Positions 44,718 to 56,028 of a DNA stretch of 64,000 nucleotides are shown here, in pieces. The stretch is from the NCBI RefSeq assembly GCF_004210375.1, contig NW_027467782.1:24655276-24719275 (forward strand). The letters are read 5' to 3'. Both the position numbers and the translations under genes were made by a program. Origin of the DNA: Tachypleus tridentatus. Its lineage: Eukaryota > Arthropoda > Merostomata > Xiphosura > Limulidae. The notes under the pieces are model-generated. The model was not told where the DNA came from and did not search any database. It was given only the letters and a program-made list of their open reading frames with translations. How positions within the stretch are numbered: position 1 is the stretch's first letter; every line of letters begins with the position of its first letter.

Positions 44718-47290
44718 ATGTTTTTCAGACCACTTAATAACTACAGAAAATTGGCAAAAAAGAACCAACAAAAGGCTTTGGTTTTAGTGGTCAAGACTGA
44801 AAAGCTGACTACTTTTTTCACACTACTTACACAACATGATTTTCCAAATCACAACTTATCTCTGCCATCAGAAGTCACTTACATTGCATCTGTCTCCAAC
44901 AAGATTGAAGTTGAACCAAGCTTCACACCTACAAGTACCCTTTGTTCACTTCAAGGTCAGAACATAATGATGACGTTGAGATGTCACAGGTTGGCTCAAC
45001 TGGCACAAGTCTCACAAATGATCTCACTTTGCCTGTAAATTCTCCTGATATCTCTAGTGTTAATGTTGATGCAAGTTGCTCTACAAGACAGTCTGAAGTT
45101 GAAATAATTGCTGAAAATGAAATTCTACTGACTATGGTAAAATGCTCCAGTCTACAAAAGATGAAGAAACTGAAGCAAAAGATCCAGGGTTGTGGCTCGA
45201 TTTCTCTGCTGATGATGTGGCTTATTGGATTGTTTGTGGAGCCACTGATTGTCAACACCACAATGGGCCATTTGGCAAATCTTGCCAGACTTTCAATAGC
45301 GGCAAACCAAAAGTATGCTGTTCGCAAAAACATTTCTTTGTGGTAAAAGCCAATGGTGAGCAACACAAGAGAGTAGTTATTGTATTCACCATCAGCAGGT
45401 AAATTTACAGCTTTGTTTGTAATCTTTTGGCCCTAAATTTTCCTCTCGTTTTGTTGAAACAGACTGGCAAAATACTACTGTAATTGATCGTTATGAAGGA
45501 AGTACTACTCACTTAGACTATACTAATATATTAAATCGCAGACAATGTTTAGGCTTGCGAGAAGAGTTGGAAAAACAAATTAAAGAAGAGTGCAATTACT
45601 GGGAGCATGTCTTAGAGCGTCTAATAGCTGTTATTCGTACATTAGCTGAATGTGGCCTGGCTTTTTGAGGAACAGATGAAAAATTTGGTTCACTGCAAAA
45701 TGGGAATTTTTTAGGGCTGCTTGATCTCGTAAGTCAGTTTGGATCATTTTTAGTTGAGTATATTTCGAAATATGGAAATTCTGGTAAAATAAATCCCTCT
45801 TACTTGTCCAAAACCACCTGTGAAGAACTCATTGAACCAATGGCTCAGAAGGTCCATGCATTCTTTGTTGATGAAGTAAATTCTTCTGGTTATTTTAGCT
45901 TGTCATTTGACTCGATGCCAGATCTATCACATATAGATCAGTGTTGTACTTCGATACTTAAAAGATGGGCAGCTTATTGAACGCTTTTTAACCTTTCTGG
46001 AACTGAAAATCCATACCGGTGAGGAATTGACAAAACAGGTATTGCAGTACTTGCATGAAGTTTGCAAACTTAATTTTTCAACATGTAAGGATCAGTCTTA
46101 CGACAATGCTGGTAACATGTCTGGGCATAATAAGGGGATGCAGCAAAATATTTTAGAAGAAAATAAGTTTACCATATATGTGCTCTGTGTAGCCCATTCA
46201 CTAAATCTGGTAGGCCGAAGTGCTGTTGACTGCTGTCAAGTGGCAGTTAGTTTGTTCTCTGCAATACATTTCTTTCAGCCTCGCCCAGCCGGTGGAAAAT
46301 TCTTAAAGCTTGTCTTGGAATGTGTGTTAAAATCCCTATCTGATACCAGATGGGAGGCACATTTATGGAAACAACAGCAATTTTGAAGCCTTTATTTAAG
46401 ATTTTGGAAGCTGTATAAGTCTAGTTGAAGACCAGTCACAAAAGGGAGACACTAGAAGAAAAGCATACAATATTACAAATAAGATGCAAGAGCTATAATT
46501 TGTTTTTATGTTGATCATATGGGATGAGATTTTGTAAAAGTTTCATAAAGCAAGTCAAGCTCTGCAAAATGAGGATTTGAACTTAAAAATACGTGCAGAT
46601 CTGTACGGATCATTAGCTGACCAGATACGCACTTTAAGGGATGACTTTGAAAGATTTGAAGCAGTTGTAAAGGAAATATTACCATATGTTGATTACAATG
46701 CAGCTCAAACTCACAAACACGTCAGAAAGAAGGTACTCAATGACGGAGATTCACAAGAGGTAGATCTGAATGCCAGAGATAAATTTTGTATCACCACCTT
46801 CTACACAATTGTTGACAAACTAGAAACCCAGATGAGAAGGAGAGGAGAGGTGTACAAAGAAATAGCAAACAGATTTTCTTTCCAAAATGATGTCACTTCA
46901 TCTGCTGACACTGAAAGGTACTCTCAGTATTCCCAAAATCTAATTGATACCCAGAGGACTTGGACACTAATATCTCTGCCGAGCTTCAGCAGTTTCACTC
47001 ATATGTGTGCCATAAGTTTAGTGCAACAAAAACTGTAAATACAAGATTCAGTCATGCTGAACTTTATAAAATAATTTCGGAAGACAAAATTGAGTGTTCG
47101 TTTCCAAACGTATACATTGCATTACGTATATTTTTAACATTAATGGTCACAACTTGCACAGCTAAGCATTCATTTTCTCAAGTCAAGCATATTAAAAATC
47201 CCAACAGAATAACTATGCGACAAGACAGGCTAAATGCCTTCATTGTCTCTGCTGAGTATAGAAGCAGATTTGTTACGCCAAATTAGTTTT
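44718..47290 (+). pseudogene. hAT-family transposase relic (ZMYM1-like, TTF zinc finger)
   Basis: A broken + strand transposase. The N-terminal part has FFRPLNNYRKLAKKNQQKAL (44718). A TTF-type zinc finger region at 45142-45402 shows DFSADDVAYWIVCGATDC and FNSGKPKVC. The DUF4371-like core includes QSYDNAGNMSGHNKGMQQNI with the conserved DNA.NMSG block (about 46090-46140), then YVLCVAHSLNLVG and SLSDTRWEAH (catalytic-core W). The C-terminal hAT dimerisation domain gives FPNVYIALRIFLTLMVTTCTAKHSFSQ (47100-47180) and ends NPNRITMRQDRLNAF. Stops and frameshifts occur at about 45400, 45670, 45980, 46385 and 46980. ZMYM1-like hAT proteins are sometimes domesticated, but this copy is clearly dead. 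Confidence 0.85.
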
Positions 47291-47649
47291 AAGAACTTGA
47301 TCAAAGACTTTGGGATTAAAAAATATAGAAGAAAACTTTTTAAAATTTTAATAAATATTAAGGTATAAGTAGATAATTTGCTTACAAGGGTTTAAGTTCA
47401 AAGTGAGAAATTGTTAACTCAGAGTGAAACAAATATATAGTAAAAATAGTTCTTAAAGTCAACATTAATCAGAGAAGTGATTTCCCTCATCATTTCTAAA
47501 TAAAAGGTCTCAGCCATTGCTTGATTTTGACCTATGTCCAATCTGTTAAATAAATAAACAAGTTTTTATTTAATATAGTCGTGGGTTCTGACTTGGAAGA
47601 AAACTGAAGAACGGTTATAAATTTTCAAACTTTTATTTCACTTTCACCA

Positions 47650-47760
47650 CTTATTGAGTCTTAATGTCTTGTCAGTTAAGCAATGGAGGATCCGAGGGAG
47701 CACCATTGTTGGGATGTGCTTAGGGCATCAGTTGCCCTTAATTCAGCCCTGGTTATGAAT
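47650..47760 (+). mobile_element. probable 3' terminal region of the hAT element
   Basis: The sequence 'caatggaggatccgagggag' through 'gcccttaattcagccctgg' resembles the terminal stretch of ZMYM1-type hAT transposons as I remember them. A matching 5' terminal repeat was not found in front of 44718, so the element's limits are unconfirmed. Confidence 0.4.
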
Positions 47761-48738
47761 GGTGACTTTTGATCTTTAACATAAAGAGTTATTGATGCTT
47801 GTGTTTCCACTTTTTAGTTTTCGAATTTTCAAAATCACTTAAATAAGATTGAATCCACCAATTAGAAGAAAGTTACGATAGTTATCAGGTTGCACAGGAA
47901 GTTTTGTAAACAACATTAAAAAATGTAGCTGTTGGTTATTAGAATAATATCAAATGTTAGCGCACATAAAAAGGTGTACTAAATCACTTTCAAAACAAGT
48001 AATTACAAAGGGTATCTATCTATTAATAGCGGGATACTGTCTTATAGAAATTTATCTTTTCTCCTTATTTCTGTGACAAGCAACATTTTGTACAACTGTG
48101 ACACGTACATGTGTATGACATTATCAAATTATGATTGAGTGACTATTTAATGTTTCACATCAGTAATAGTTTGATTGTAACATCGTGTTTATAACTTGAT
48201 AGTTCTATCAAAATTTGTTTTCGCATGAGGAAAGTCTGACACAGTCAGCTTAAGGACAAATAACGAATGCAGTTGTCTATGGTTATAATTAAGTTTTTGA
48301 CTGCTGTATTGTTAAGTGCCATAGTTTTGTATAATGTAATACATGTGTTTATGTGTATTTGTGTATCAGCACATATGTTGTTGAAACCTTGACAAGTCTG
48401 TCAAATTTCAAACTTCTCCTCTCATGTATGAACTTTCACAAGACTTCAGGATAAACAAGTAGAAATGTTAGAAAGGATTTGTGTTTGTGCCTGAAGAGCA
48501 GTCTTATCTATTCAGCGAGCATTTCTAAAATACTGTATGAATTATTGGTGTCAAGAGCTCGCTGATTCCATGACAAGCGAAAAGCAACTTTATCGATGCC
48601 TCACTGAAAGATCGAGCCAGTTATCGTCTATCAACTACAACTCAGCAAAGTCCAGCACTGAACGATAATACAGAAATATATTAAAGTACCAAACAATCCA
48701 TTAAGAAAGGTGTGGAAGCTTCTCCAATACGGGGGAGA
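47761..48738. other. no gene seen
   Basis: Plain AT-rich spacer. If the PDZ gene extends upstream, this would be part of its intron. Confidence 0.4.
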
Positions 48739-49806
48739 AAAACAGTGTTGGTCTTTACTTTAACTGAGTGTTTGAACGGAGTAAGTCTTCAATCTCACCG
48801 TATGTATCAACACTATTGGTCTTTGGTTTCTCTGACTGTTTGAACAGTGTTGGTGTTCAATGTCAATCTATTTCAAGAGTGTAGGTCTTCAATTTCACTC
48901 TCCGTTTCACCAGTATGGATCTTAGCATTCAATGACTGTTTCTACAGTGCTTAAATTCATTTTATCTGACTGTTTAAACACTATTAGTCTTCAGTTTCAC
49001 TGACTGTATCACCACTGTTGACCTTCACTTTCATTGACTGTTTCTACACTGTTGGTCTTCACTTTAACTTCTGGGTAAACACTACCAGTCTTCAGTTTGT
49101 TTGTTTTCACAATGTTGGTCATACCTTTCACTGTCTGTTTCAACACTACTGGTCTTCAATTTCAATGTCTGTTTTAACACTATTGTTCTTCTCTTTCACT
49201 GTGTGTTTCAATACTAATGGTCTTCAATTTCACTCTGTTTCAACAGTGTAGTCTTAATTTTCAGTCTGCTACAACAGTGTTGATCTTCACTTTCACTATA
49301 ATTTAACACCACTGGTCTTCAATTTCACGGTATGTGTCAACAGTGTTGGTCTTCACTTGCACTGCATGTTTCAACAGTGTACGTCTTCCATTTTATTAAC
49401 TTTATCAACACTATTGGTCTTCGTTTTCACTGATGGTTTGCACGGTGTTGGTGTTCAATCTCACTGTGTTTCAACAGTGTTGGTCTTCACTTTCAATGAC
49501 TGTTTCAGTAGTGTCGGCCTTCAATTTCATGGTCTGGTTCAACAGCGGAGATCTTCAATACCACAGTGAGTTTCAGCAGTGCTGGTTTTCAGTTTCAATG
49601 TCTGTTTTGAACAGTGTTGGTATTTAACTTGACTGTGTGTTTCAACAGTGTCTCTTTTAACACAACTGATTTTCACTTTCAATGACTGTTTCAATAGAGT
49701 AAGTCATCAATTTCACGGTCTGCTTCAGCAGTGTTGGTTTTTACTTTAACTGAGCGTTTGAACAGAGTAAGTCTTCATTTCACCGTCTGTATCAACACTA
49801 TTGGTT
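48739..49806 (+). repeat. minisatellite A, about 34-bp units
   Basis: About thirty imperfect units follow the theme 'tgtttcaacagtgttggtct' plus 'tcactttcactgac', roughly 34 bp each, with variants (aatttcac, actattggt). The unit pair near 48750-48820 (ttactttaactgag...gtatcaacactattgg) recurs almost unchanged at 49738-49805, so both ends of the array carry the same variant module. Open stretches across it come from its composition. It ends about 100 bp before a PDZ exon. Confidence 0.9.
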
Positions 49807-49905
49807 AATAGTTAATGGAATTGTTAATCCATGTTAAAATAAAAGGAAAATATCAACCTGTACATTAACTTATTTATTCACATGACGTATTACACCACAT
49901 TTCAG

Positions 49906-50075
49906 TCACTCTACGTCTGAGGAATCTGAAAACAGTTCCCTACCTCTTTCCGACTACACGTGTGGTCGATTCGTTCAGTTTCTCTCGGATGAAACACGTG
50001 TTGTGGAAGTAACAAAACCTCCACATAAGCCCTACGGATTTTTTACCGCTCGGAGAAAGGTCGGAAACAGCAAAG
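49906..50075 (+). CDS. PDZ-domain protein, penultimate exon (partial gene)
   Basis: After an acceptor (cacatttcag) a 170-base open exon encodes a Ser/Glu-rich start (HSTSEESENSSLPLSDYTC), then GRFVQFLSDETRVVEVTKPP and HKPYGFFTARRKVGNSKG, ending in phase 1 at a strong donor (gtaagc). The second half is the first two strands of a PDZ domain, a module that binds C-terminal peptides. PYGFF occupies the carboxylate-binding-loop position (GLGF-like). It joins in frame to the exon at 52206 to complete one PDZ domain. Earlier exons were not recognised. I cannot name the protein; the domain is at its extreme C-terminus. Confidence 0.72.
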
Positions 50076-50247
50076 GTAAGCATCCTCTTGTTTGTACCAG
50101 AATATCGTTTCTTTTCTTATTACTATTTTCGCAAAGGAGGTCCAAGACCGCCTAGAAATATTACCTGTTGTTATCATTTGCACCGCCGTACAGTTGTTTT
50201 CTTCTCTGTTTGTTTATCAGTCTGAAGGCACTAAAATTATGTCATGG

Positions 50248-50515
50248 TCCAGCATGGCCAGGCGTGTTAAGGCGTGCGACTTGTAACCTGAGGGTCACGG
50301 GTTCGAATCCCCGTCGCACCAAACATGCTCGCCCTTTCAGCGGTGGGGACGTTATAATGTGACGGTAAATCCCACTATTCGTTGGTAAAAGAGTAGCCCA
50401 AGAGTTGGCAGTGGGTGGTGATGACTAGCTGCTATCTTACACTACTAAATTAGAGACTGCTAGTGCTGATAGCCTTCGAGTAGCTTTGCACGAAATTAAT
50501 AAAAAATAAACAAAC
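50248..50515 (+). repeat. tRNA-derived SINE, family A
   Basis: The best-preserved copy in the window. Head 'gtccagcatggccaggcgtg', box B 'gggttcgaatccccgtcgc', 'caaacatgctcgccctttca', 'tcccactattcgttggtaaa', 'aagagttggcagtgggtgg', and 'gtagctttgcacgaaatta' with an A-rich tail. Confidence 0.92.
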
Positions 50516-51340
50516 GATGATGTAATATGAATGAGACTTAACATTATGATTTGTATTGCCGTGATATTAGTAAAACGTGCACATGCCATGAATCATGAGA
50601 ATAATTATGCACTCTATAACATGCATCATGACACGTGAACTTGAAAAACAAGAAATAAAAATATTTGTTACTCTTCATTTTGTTTTTATCTACCCTTGAA
50701 ACAAAACACATTAGAGGACCCTTCAGTAAGCATCAATTTTTTTGAATATATTTCATCGGTGCAAATCTAACCAAAAATGAAAGGATTATTTGTTATTTTC
50801 AGGTTAATTCATTGTAGGGGAAACAATATTGTCCTGACAATTATCATGACAATCTTAAATAAAATAAAGTAACCGTTAATTTGAAAATAGAATTACAACA
50901 ATTTTAACTGATGATGGTACCATGTTAAAGGTTCAAACGATGTAGTTATTAAAAGTGAGGATTTACTTCATGTCGAAGTTGTTGCTATTGTATTTTGAAA
51001 TAAATTATGTGGTCGAGCAAATTCATAACTAAATATCAAGACGAAGCTTGTTTCAGCGCAACATAATATTTTATCAATTAGTTATTTTTTTATTTCAGGA
51101 GAAAGTAAAAATCACCTGTATTAACTGATTTTGAAATGATATAGATTAAATGTTTTATATCGTGACTGAAACGATCTCATCTGAACTTTTTACAATTTAC
51201 CTTTACCAGTTGTTCCTTTTGGGATAAAGGAAGAAGGTTTCAAAATAATGTTTGGAAAATAGCTATGGTGGACATAGCGCAGATAACTGATAACGTAGGT
51301 GGGAGTTATTCACGGAATTACACTCACCAACAACTACTGC

Positions 51341-51457
51341 ACCCAAGAATGGCATCGGTGTGCTTGTGGACTCACACCGCTAAAAATTGGGTTTTGATAT
51401 TCGTGATGGGTCGAGCACAGATAACCCATTGTGCATCTGTTCTTTAATCCAAATAAG
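51341..51457 (+). repeat. tRNA-derived SINE, family B
   Basis: 'cacccaagaatggcatcggt', 'tgtggactcacaccgctaaa', box-B-like 'gggttttgatattcgtgatg', 'cgagcacagataacccattg', degenerate tail. Confidence 0.7.
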
Positions 51458-52205
51458 CAATCCAACTCTTAAAACGTTATTTTCTAACCGAATAAGTGTG
51501 ATTTGACTTTCATTCTCAAAGCATACCCACAGCCTTAAATATTGAAGTATCTTCTTATGGCGGTGAGATATGAACTTTTATACACGCGGGTCCACTTTCC
51601 TTTTCTGCTAACTCTAAGGTCAAGCCCTGTCCACTTAGCACTTTCAACAGGAAAAAAACATAAAATTATTCGATATGACCTTGTGTGTTGCCTCTCTTCA
51701 GTAGTTAAAAGCCTGAAAAAATGTCTGTGATTTAAGATATAAGTCAGGGAAAAAGGATGCGAAATTGAGCATGGTTAATAATGACCCATTTGCTCCAGGA
51801 CACGTTGTAATACTAACAGTTATACAACAAACCTCATTAAAAGAAATGGGATAATTACGCCTATATAATTGTAATTCGCTGTTTCGCATGTTTTTAATTT
51901 ATTTGATGTTGCTTTAAGCCACAATGAGTTATTACTTGTTTTTCTGCCAAAAATAGTTGAATAAATTTCAGGATAACTGATATATGATTAATATATTAAA
52001 AACATTGAGTTGTTAGTTTGGGAAATCCTTACCTGTAGAAAAAACGCAATCTAATTTTTCATGTATTTCGACAAGCATAGTCGAACAAATCAAATTAGAT
52101 ACTAGTGGATGAATTTTAGTTGGGCAGGTAAAATGCAATAACAATGCAAATTCACTACAAATATTTTACTATTCCTATATATATGTATCGTTTTGTTGGT
52201 TTCAG

Positions 52206-52390
52206 GAACATTTGTAACCCGGATGAGAGATTGTGAATCATCGATTTTTCTCTCTGGGCTTCTCGACGTAGGCGATGAAATTATAGAGGTTGACAAGATA
52301 AATGTAAAAGAAAAAGACATCGACGAGGTAGACCACCTAACAATGAAGAAAAACAAAGTACTGTTGAAAATACTACCTCGATCAAAATAA
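52206..52390 (+). CDS. PDZ-domain protein, terminal exon
   Basis: The acceptor TTTCAG precedes a 185-base open exon that finishes the PDZ domain: TFVTRMRDCESSIFLSGLLD then VGDEIIEVDKINVKEKDIDE, a helix with VDHLTMKKNK, and VLLKILPRSK before TAA. The GLL..GDEI.EV.....V block is the hallmark of PDZ strand 4, and the following helix lines the peptide groove. The domain ends about ten residues before the stop. There is no lesion, and intron phase matches the previous exon, so this looks like a live host gene. The pattern recalls Par-6-type PDZ domains, but the rest does not match well enough to name it. Confidence 0.8.
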
Positions 52391-52455
52391 CAACTAACAA
52401 TACAGAAAAAAGTTCATCGACCATTGCCAGCGTTTTTATTATCAAACATACTTTT

Positions 52456-52655
52456 GTAAAATAAACTTAAATTCTATATTTACTGTATTATATGTGTATT
52501 ACAAAATTTTATTTTACATCATTGTTTCTCAGTATTAATCTTTAAGTCGTAGCATATATACATATGTACAGATTAATACTGAGAAACAACGGATGTAAAA
52601 TAAACTTAAATTCTATTCTTATTCTTTATTATATGTGTGTTACTAAATTTTATTG
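52456..52655. repeat. duplicated poly(A)-signal segment enclosing an inverted repeat
   Basis: 'gtaaaataaacttaaattc' starts at 52456 and again at 52595, and the following 35 bases stay similar, giving a direct repeat 139 bp apart. Between lie inverted arms: 52511-52541 (ends 'ttctcagtattaatct') and 52570-52601 (begins 'agattaatactgagaa'). They pair over about 31 bases with one small mismatch and a 28-base loop. It lies in the presumed 3' UTR or just past the end of the PDZ gene. Confidence 0.85.
52460..52465 (+). promoter_or_regulatory. poly(A) signal of the PDZ gene
   Basis: AATAAA lies 70 bases after the stop codon. A second AATAAA at 52599-52604 lies in a duplicated copy of the same sequence. 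Confidence 0.5.
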
Positions 52656-53165
52656 GTCAATAAACTGAATCATACCCGCAGAATAGCTATAGATGAATCA
52701 ATCGATGAGAGATTTAAGTTCTGTATAAAGTTTTACTGAGACTAAAGGGTTTCAGTCCCTACAACCAGAATAATTAAACAATGTAACTGTCTTTACCAAC
52801 AGATCTTACGTGGTTGGCAGCGCTTTAAAGATAAATCACTGTTGAAAACAACATAAACAGTAAAAAACAACAAAGGTTATGTGGAACATTGCATACAGAA
52901 ACTTTCTACTCAAATTATAACAAAAATTATAAACTCTAGTTAACTGTTGTTCATTAAAAATATTTTTGTATGACCGAACTTTTATTATATTTTTAGTTTT
53001 TTCCATGCAACTTCTAACTTTATGTAATAGTTATGAAAAACAAAATATAATACCCATAACTAGTTACTACGGCTCTTGTGCAAGCATGCAGCCTATTTGT
53101 CCATCTTAACTGTTTCATTCTCTAAACTAAATTAAAACAACTTTAAGAATTATAGTCAGCCGTTG
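52656..53165. other. no gene seen
   Basis: AT-rich spacer between the PDZ gene end and a CR1 relic. Confidence 0.45.
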
Positions 53166-55330
53166 AGCATCTGAAGGTAACCCATTTCAAACGCCAACCA
53201 CTCTCTTGGAAAATTGAAACTGTGAGCTGAATATGACTTCTACTCTGTCAAAACTTATATTTGTGTACCATATTTCAATCAGATCTACCATAACTCTTCT
53301 TTTAGCAAGAGAAAACAATTTCAGAAGATTTAATATCTTCTTGTATGACAACCCCTTCATCTCACTGTACTAGTAACGCTTCTGTGAACCATTTCCAACA
53401 ATTCAATGTCTTTCTTAAGGTAAGGATCCCAAGACTGAACACAATATTCCAAATCTTACCAAACTTGTGACAAGTTCAATGAAATCATAACCTCTTTAGA
53501 CTTATGTTCAATATTTCTGTAGCTACAATTTAAATTTTTATTTGCCCTATCACAAGCAACATCTCACTACTTAGAGGGAGACTGATCAATCATTAAACCA
53601 CGCTCCTTTTCTTTCATGATATTGATAAGGTCGTTCCCATTCAAACTATACTTATAATAATATTATAAATACTCACATGTAATATTTTTGTTTTCCATGT
53701 TTTTTGTTCAAAATGTAGAATACTGCTTAAATATTCGTAAATAAAAATCGAAGAAAAACAAATTTTAGTAACCCAGCCATCTCATAATCACGATATACTA
53801 AGCTTTCTAAATCACCCTTGAAGGGCCCGAACTAACAGCATTCTTACATTTTGTTTACTCTTTATGTACGTAAAGAAATCTTTACTGTTAATTTTTAAAT
53901 TTCCACCCAGTATTTTATCACACATCCTTTCCGATGTTCTAATTTCGTGTTTCACGATTTTTTTATCTTCTATAATCCTGTGAAACTCTTGTCATACAAG
54001 TCAATTTATTATGCTTTTCTTCGAGTTTATCTCTTAAACCCTTTCTGAGCCAACTTGTTCTTTTTTTTTTTACCTCCGGCTACCCCTTTCTTTCTCTGAG
54101 GAATATATTTAACATGAATATTGAAAAATTATCTTTAAAAATATTCCACATTTGGGCAGTGTCGCCACATAACTTGCATGACAAGTTAACAACAGATAAT
54201 TCTTGTTGCATCCTCTCAAAACATTTTTTGAAACTTGTAACCAAAATATCTTTATCATTTATCTCCATTTGTACCAAAACATTAAAACTAATAAACCAAT
54301 TATCATTTGCATCGTGATGTTCTCTAGCTCCAACACTCTTGATCATTTCCATATTTGAAATTAACAATAAATGTAAAATAGCATTGTTTCTGATAGGTTC
54401 CTTGACTATTTGGTAAATAAAGTAATCCTGAAAAGATTCCAAAACATTTGTCTTCATGGTTTGACCCTAGCAGTTCTCAATATATATGCCTAAAATAAGA
54501 ATTGTCCAAAATTATTACTTCATTAACAATTTAACTCGTAATCGCATTGTAGAGATTCTCAATTATTACATCAGCATCATTTGGTGATCTGTAAGAAATT
54601 CCCACTAAATAGCTTTTCCCTTTTTATCCACTGATACAGACCGTAATGGATTTAATCTTCATACTATTATCTTTAGTATTTTCAATTACAACAGAATGTA
54701 ACCTACATTGTGCATATACAGTCACTCTTCTCCTACCTCTTTAATACTCCATCCCTAATAAATAGCCATAAACCCTCTACTTCAAAACAACCTCTATATC
54801 AAAATCATCTAGGGTTAGTCGTGTTTCGAATATTTTCATTATATAAAAATCGCCCATTCCTACCAGTACTCTAAGTTATCTTTTTCATTTCTTATACGTC
54901 TAGTATAACAATAATAACGATTAAACTTATCCTTATAACTCCTTCTATGCTATTACATATCTAAAACATTTATTTGCCTCTTATTTGTTTTGCATTTAGT
55001 TTTTCTGATCCTTAATATTGTTTAGACCTAATTAAAATCTTCTCTTACAGCTGAGTTAATAATCTTAGTAAGCAAGCCTGCCCCTACCCTATGTAAATGT
55101 AAATCATCCATTACAATAAATCTCCCTGTATCCGCTGAACTGATCCCATAAGTCAACTAGAATATCTGCTTATTCTTAAACCTAGCACTTAACCCTAGTG
55201 ACATATTTATAGCTTCATCACTACAATTAATTTTTGGCAGTATCTATGATAAAACTAACTTATGGCATTTTTTTGTTAAATGATTCTACAGCTAACTGCA
55301 TCTCTGCAGGCTCTCTTTACATACTAACTA
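53166..55330 (-). pseudogene. CR1-like LINE relic (ORF1 end, endonuclease, reverse transcriptase end)
   Basis: Minus-strand order is that of a CR1 LINE. Sequence at 55060-55330 corresponds to the end of the SGNH ORF1. Near 54610-54480 lies VGISYRSPNDADVIIENLYN (endonuclease). A 125-aa frame at 54457-54080 has FQDYFIYQIVKEPIRNNAIL, ISNMEMIKSVGAREHHDAND and LCGDTAQMWNIFKDN, the end of the endonuclease and the linker. At 53460-53230 the reverse transcriptase thumb appears as FSLGSL..KKDIELLEMVH and LSYKKILNLLKLFSLAKRR. The central reverse transcriptase is eroded or deleted (53500-54000). It is collinear with the copy at 27.2-28.7 kb. Confidence 0.78.
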
Positions 55331-56028
55331 AACTAAACTAACGTGGCAGGGGTTCAGTTTAGAGAGAGAGAAATCAGAAGAGTTCTCCCCCCAACCGGGG
55401 TGTTCAGGAACGTTGTGGTTCCTCTTCGTCCCCTTTCGTGGATTGTTATTAAGATTAAGTGGTGGTTTTGTTTTTTTTAATTTAATAAATTAATTATTGT
55501 TATTATTCTTGACTTTTTGGGTGGAGGATGTCTCTCTAAATGTTGTCTTGGGTGGAGGCAAAGGCAGCAGCGGAAAGAAAGGCCGGGACCTGTCCCGAAA
55601 GGAAGAAGTTGAGCAGATGTGAATATGAATATAATTCAAATCCAGATCAAATCAAACGGCACGGTTCGGGGTCTGGCAAAAGAGTTGCCTGGGCTGGGAT
55701 CTAGAAATCCAATGCCTAAAGATTTTGATGTGGGGGGAAACGGGAGTGCCTCGAGAAAACCCACTTTCACAGGACAGGCGCCGAAAGTTTTGCCTGTCGT
55801 GTGCCCTGTATCTGAAAAAAAAAGGAATTCATGTTAATGACATGGATTTTATTTATTTAGATTCTTTGTTGAGTGGATTGTGATTCTTGAAATATGTTGT
55901 AAGGTGATATGTATTTTGTTGGTGCACTTGATAATTTGTGTAGTGATGCCGTTAGTTTATTTCTATTTTCTGCTTTTAGATAATATTTGAGAGAAAGTTC
56001 TGTTATTCTATCTCTTATAGTTTGTAAA
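55331..56028. other. GC-richer segment of unknown nature, then spacer
   Basis: Base composition rises sharply at about 55335-55840. On the + strand an open frame ending at 55837 contains SNGTVRGLAKELPGLGSRNP and APKVLPVVCPVSEKKRNSC. I recognise no domain. It could be the 5' part of an unlisted mobile element or a non-coding transcript. The remaining part to 56028 is AT-rich. Confidence 0.35.

Larger units (their letters stand above)
50076..52205. other. intron of the PDZ gene, with two SINEs
   Basis: Runs from a GTAAGC donor to a TTTCAG acceptor. It holds a family-A SINE at 50248 and a family-B SINE at 51341. No further exon is visible. Confidence 0.6.

Noticed and set aside
44929-45366. 145-codon minus-strand open frame
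   Set aside because: Antisense to the hAT transposase, which shows family motifs on the + strand.
48739-49806. Open frames of 64-77 codons and a CRISPR-like appearance of the 34-bp array
   Set aside because: Units vary continuously with no constant-repeat/unique-spacer pattern, and this is animal DNA. The frames follow the repeat composition.
50248-50320. tRNA gene
   Set aside because: The tRNA-like head with box B is followed by the constant SINE body seen at eight other sites, and the cloverleaf is not intact.
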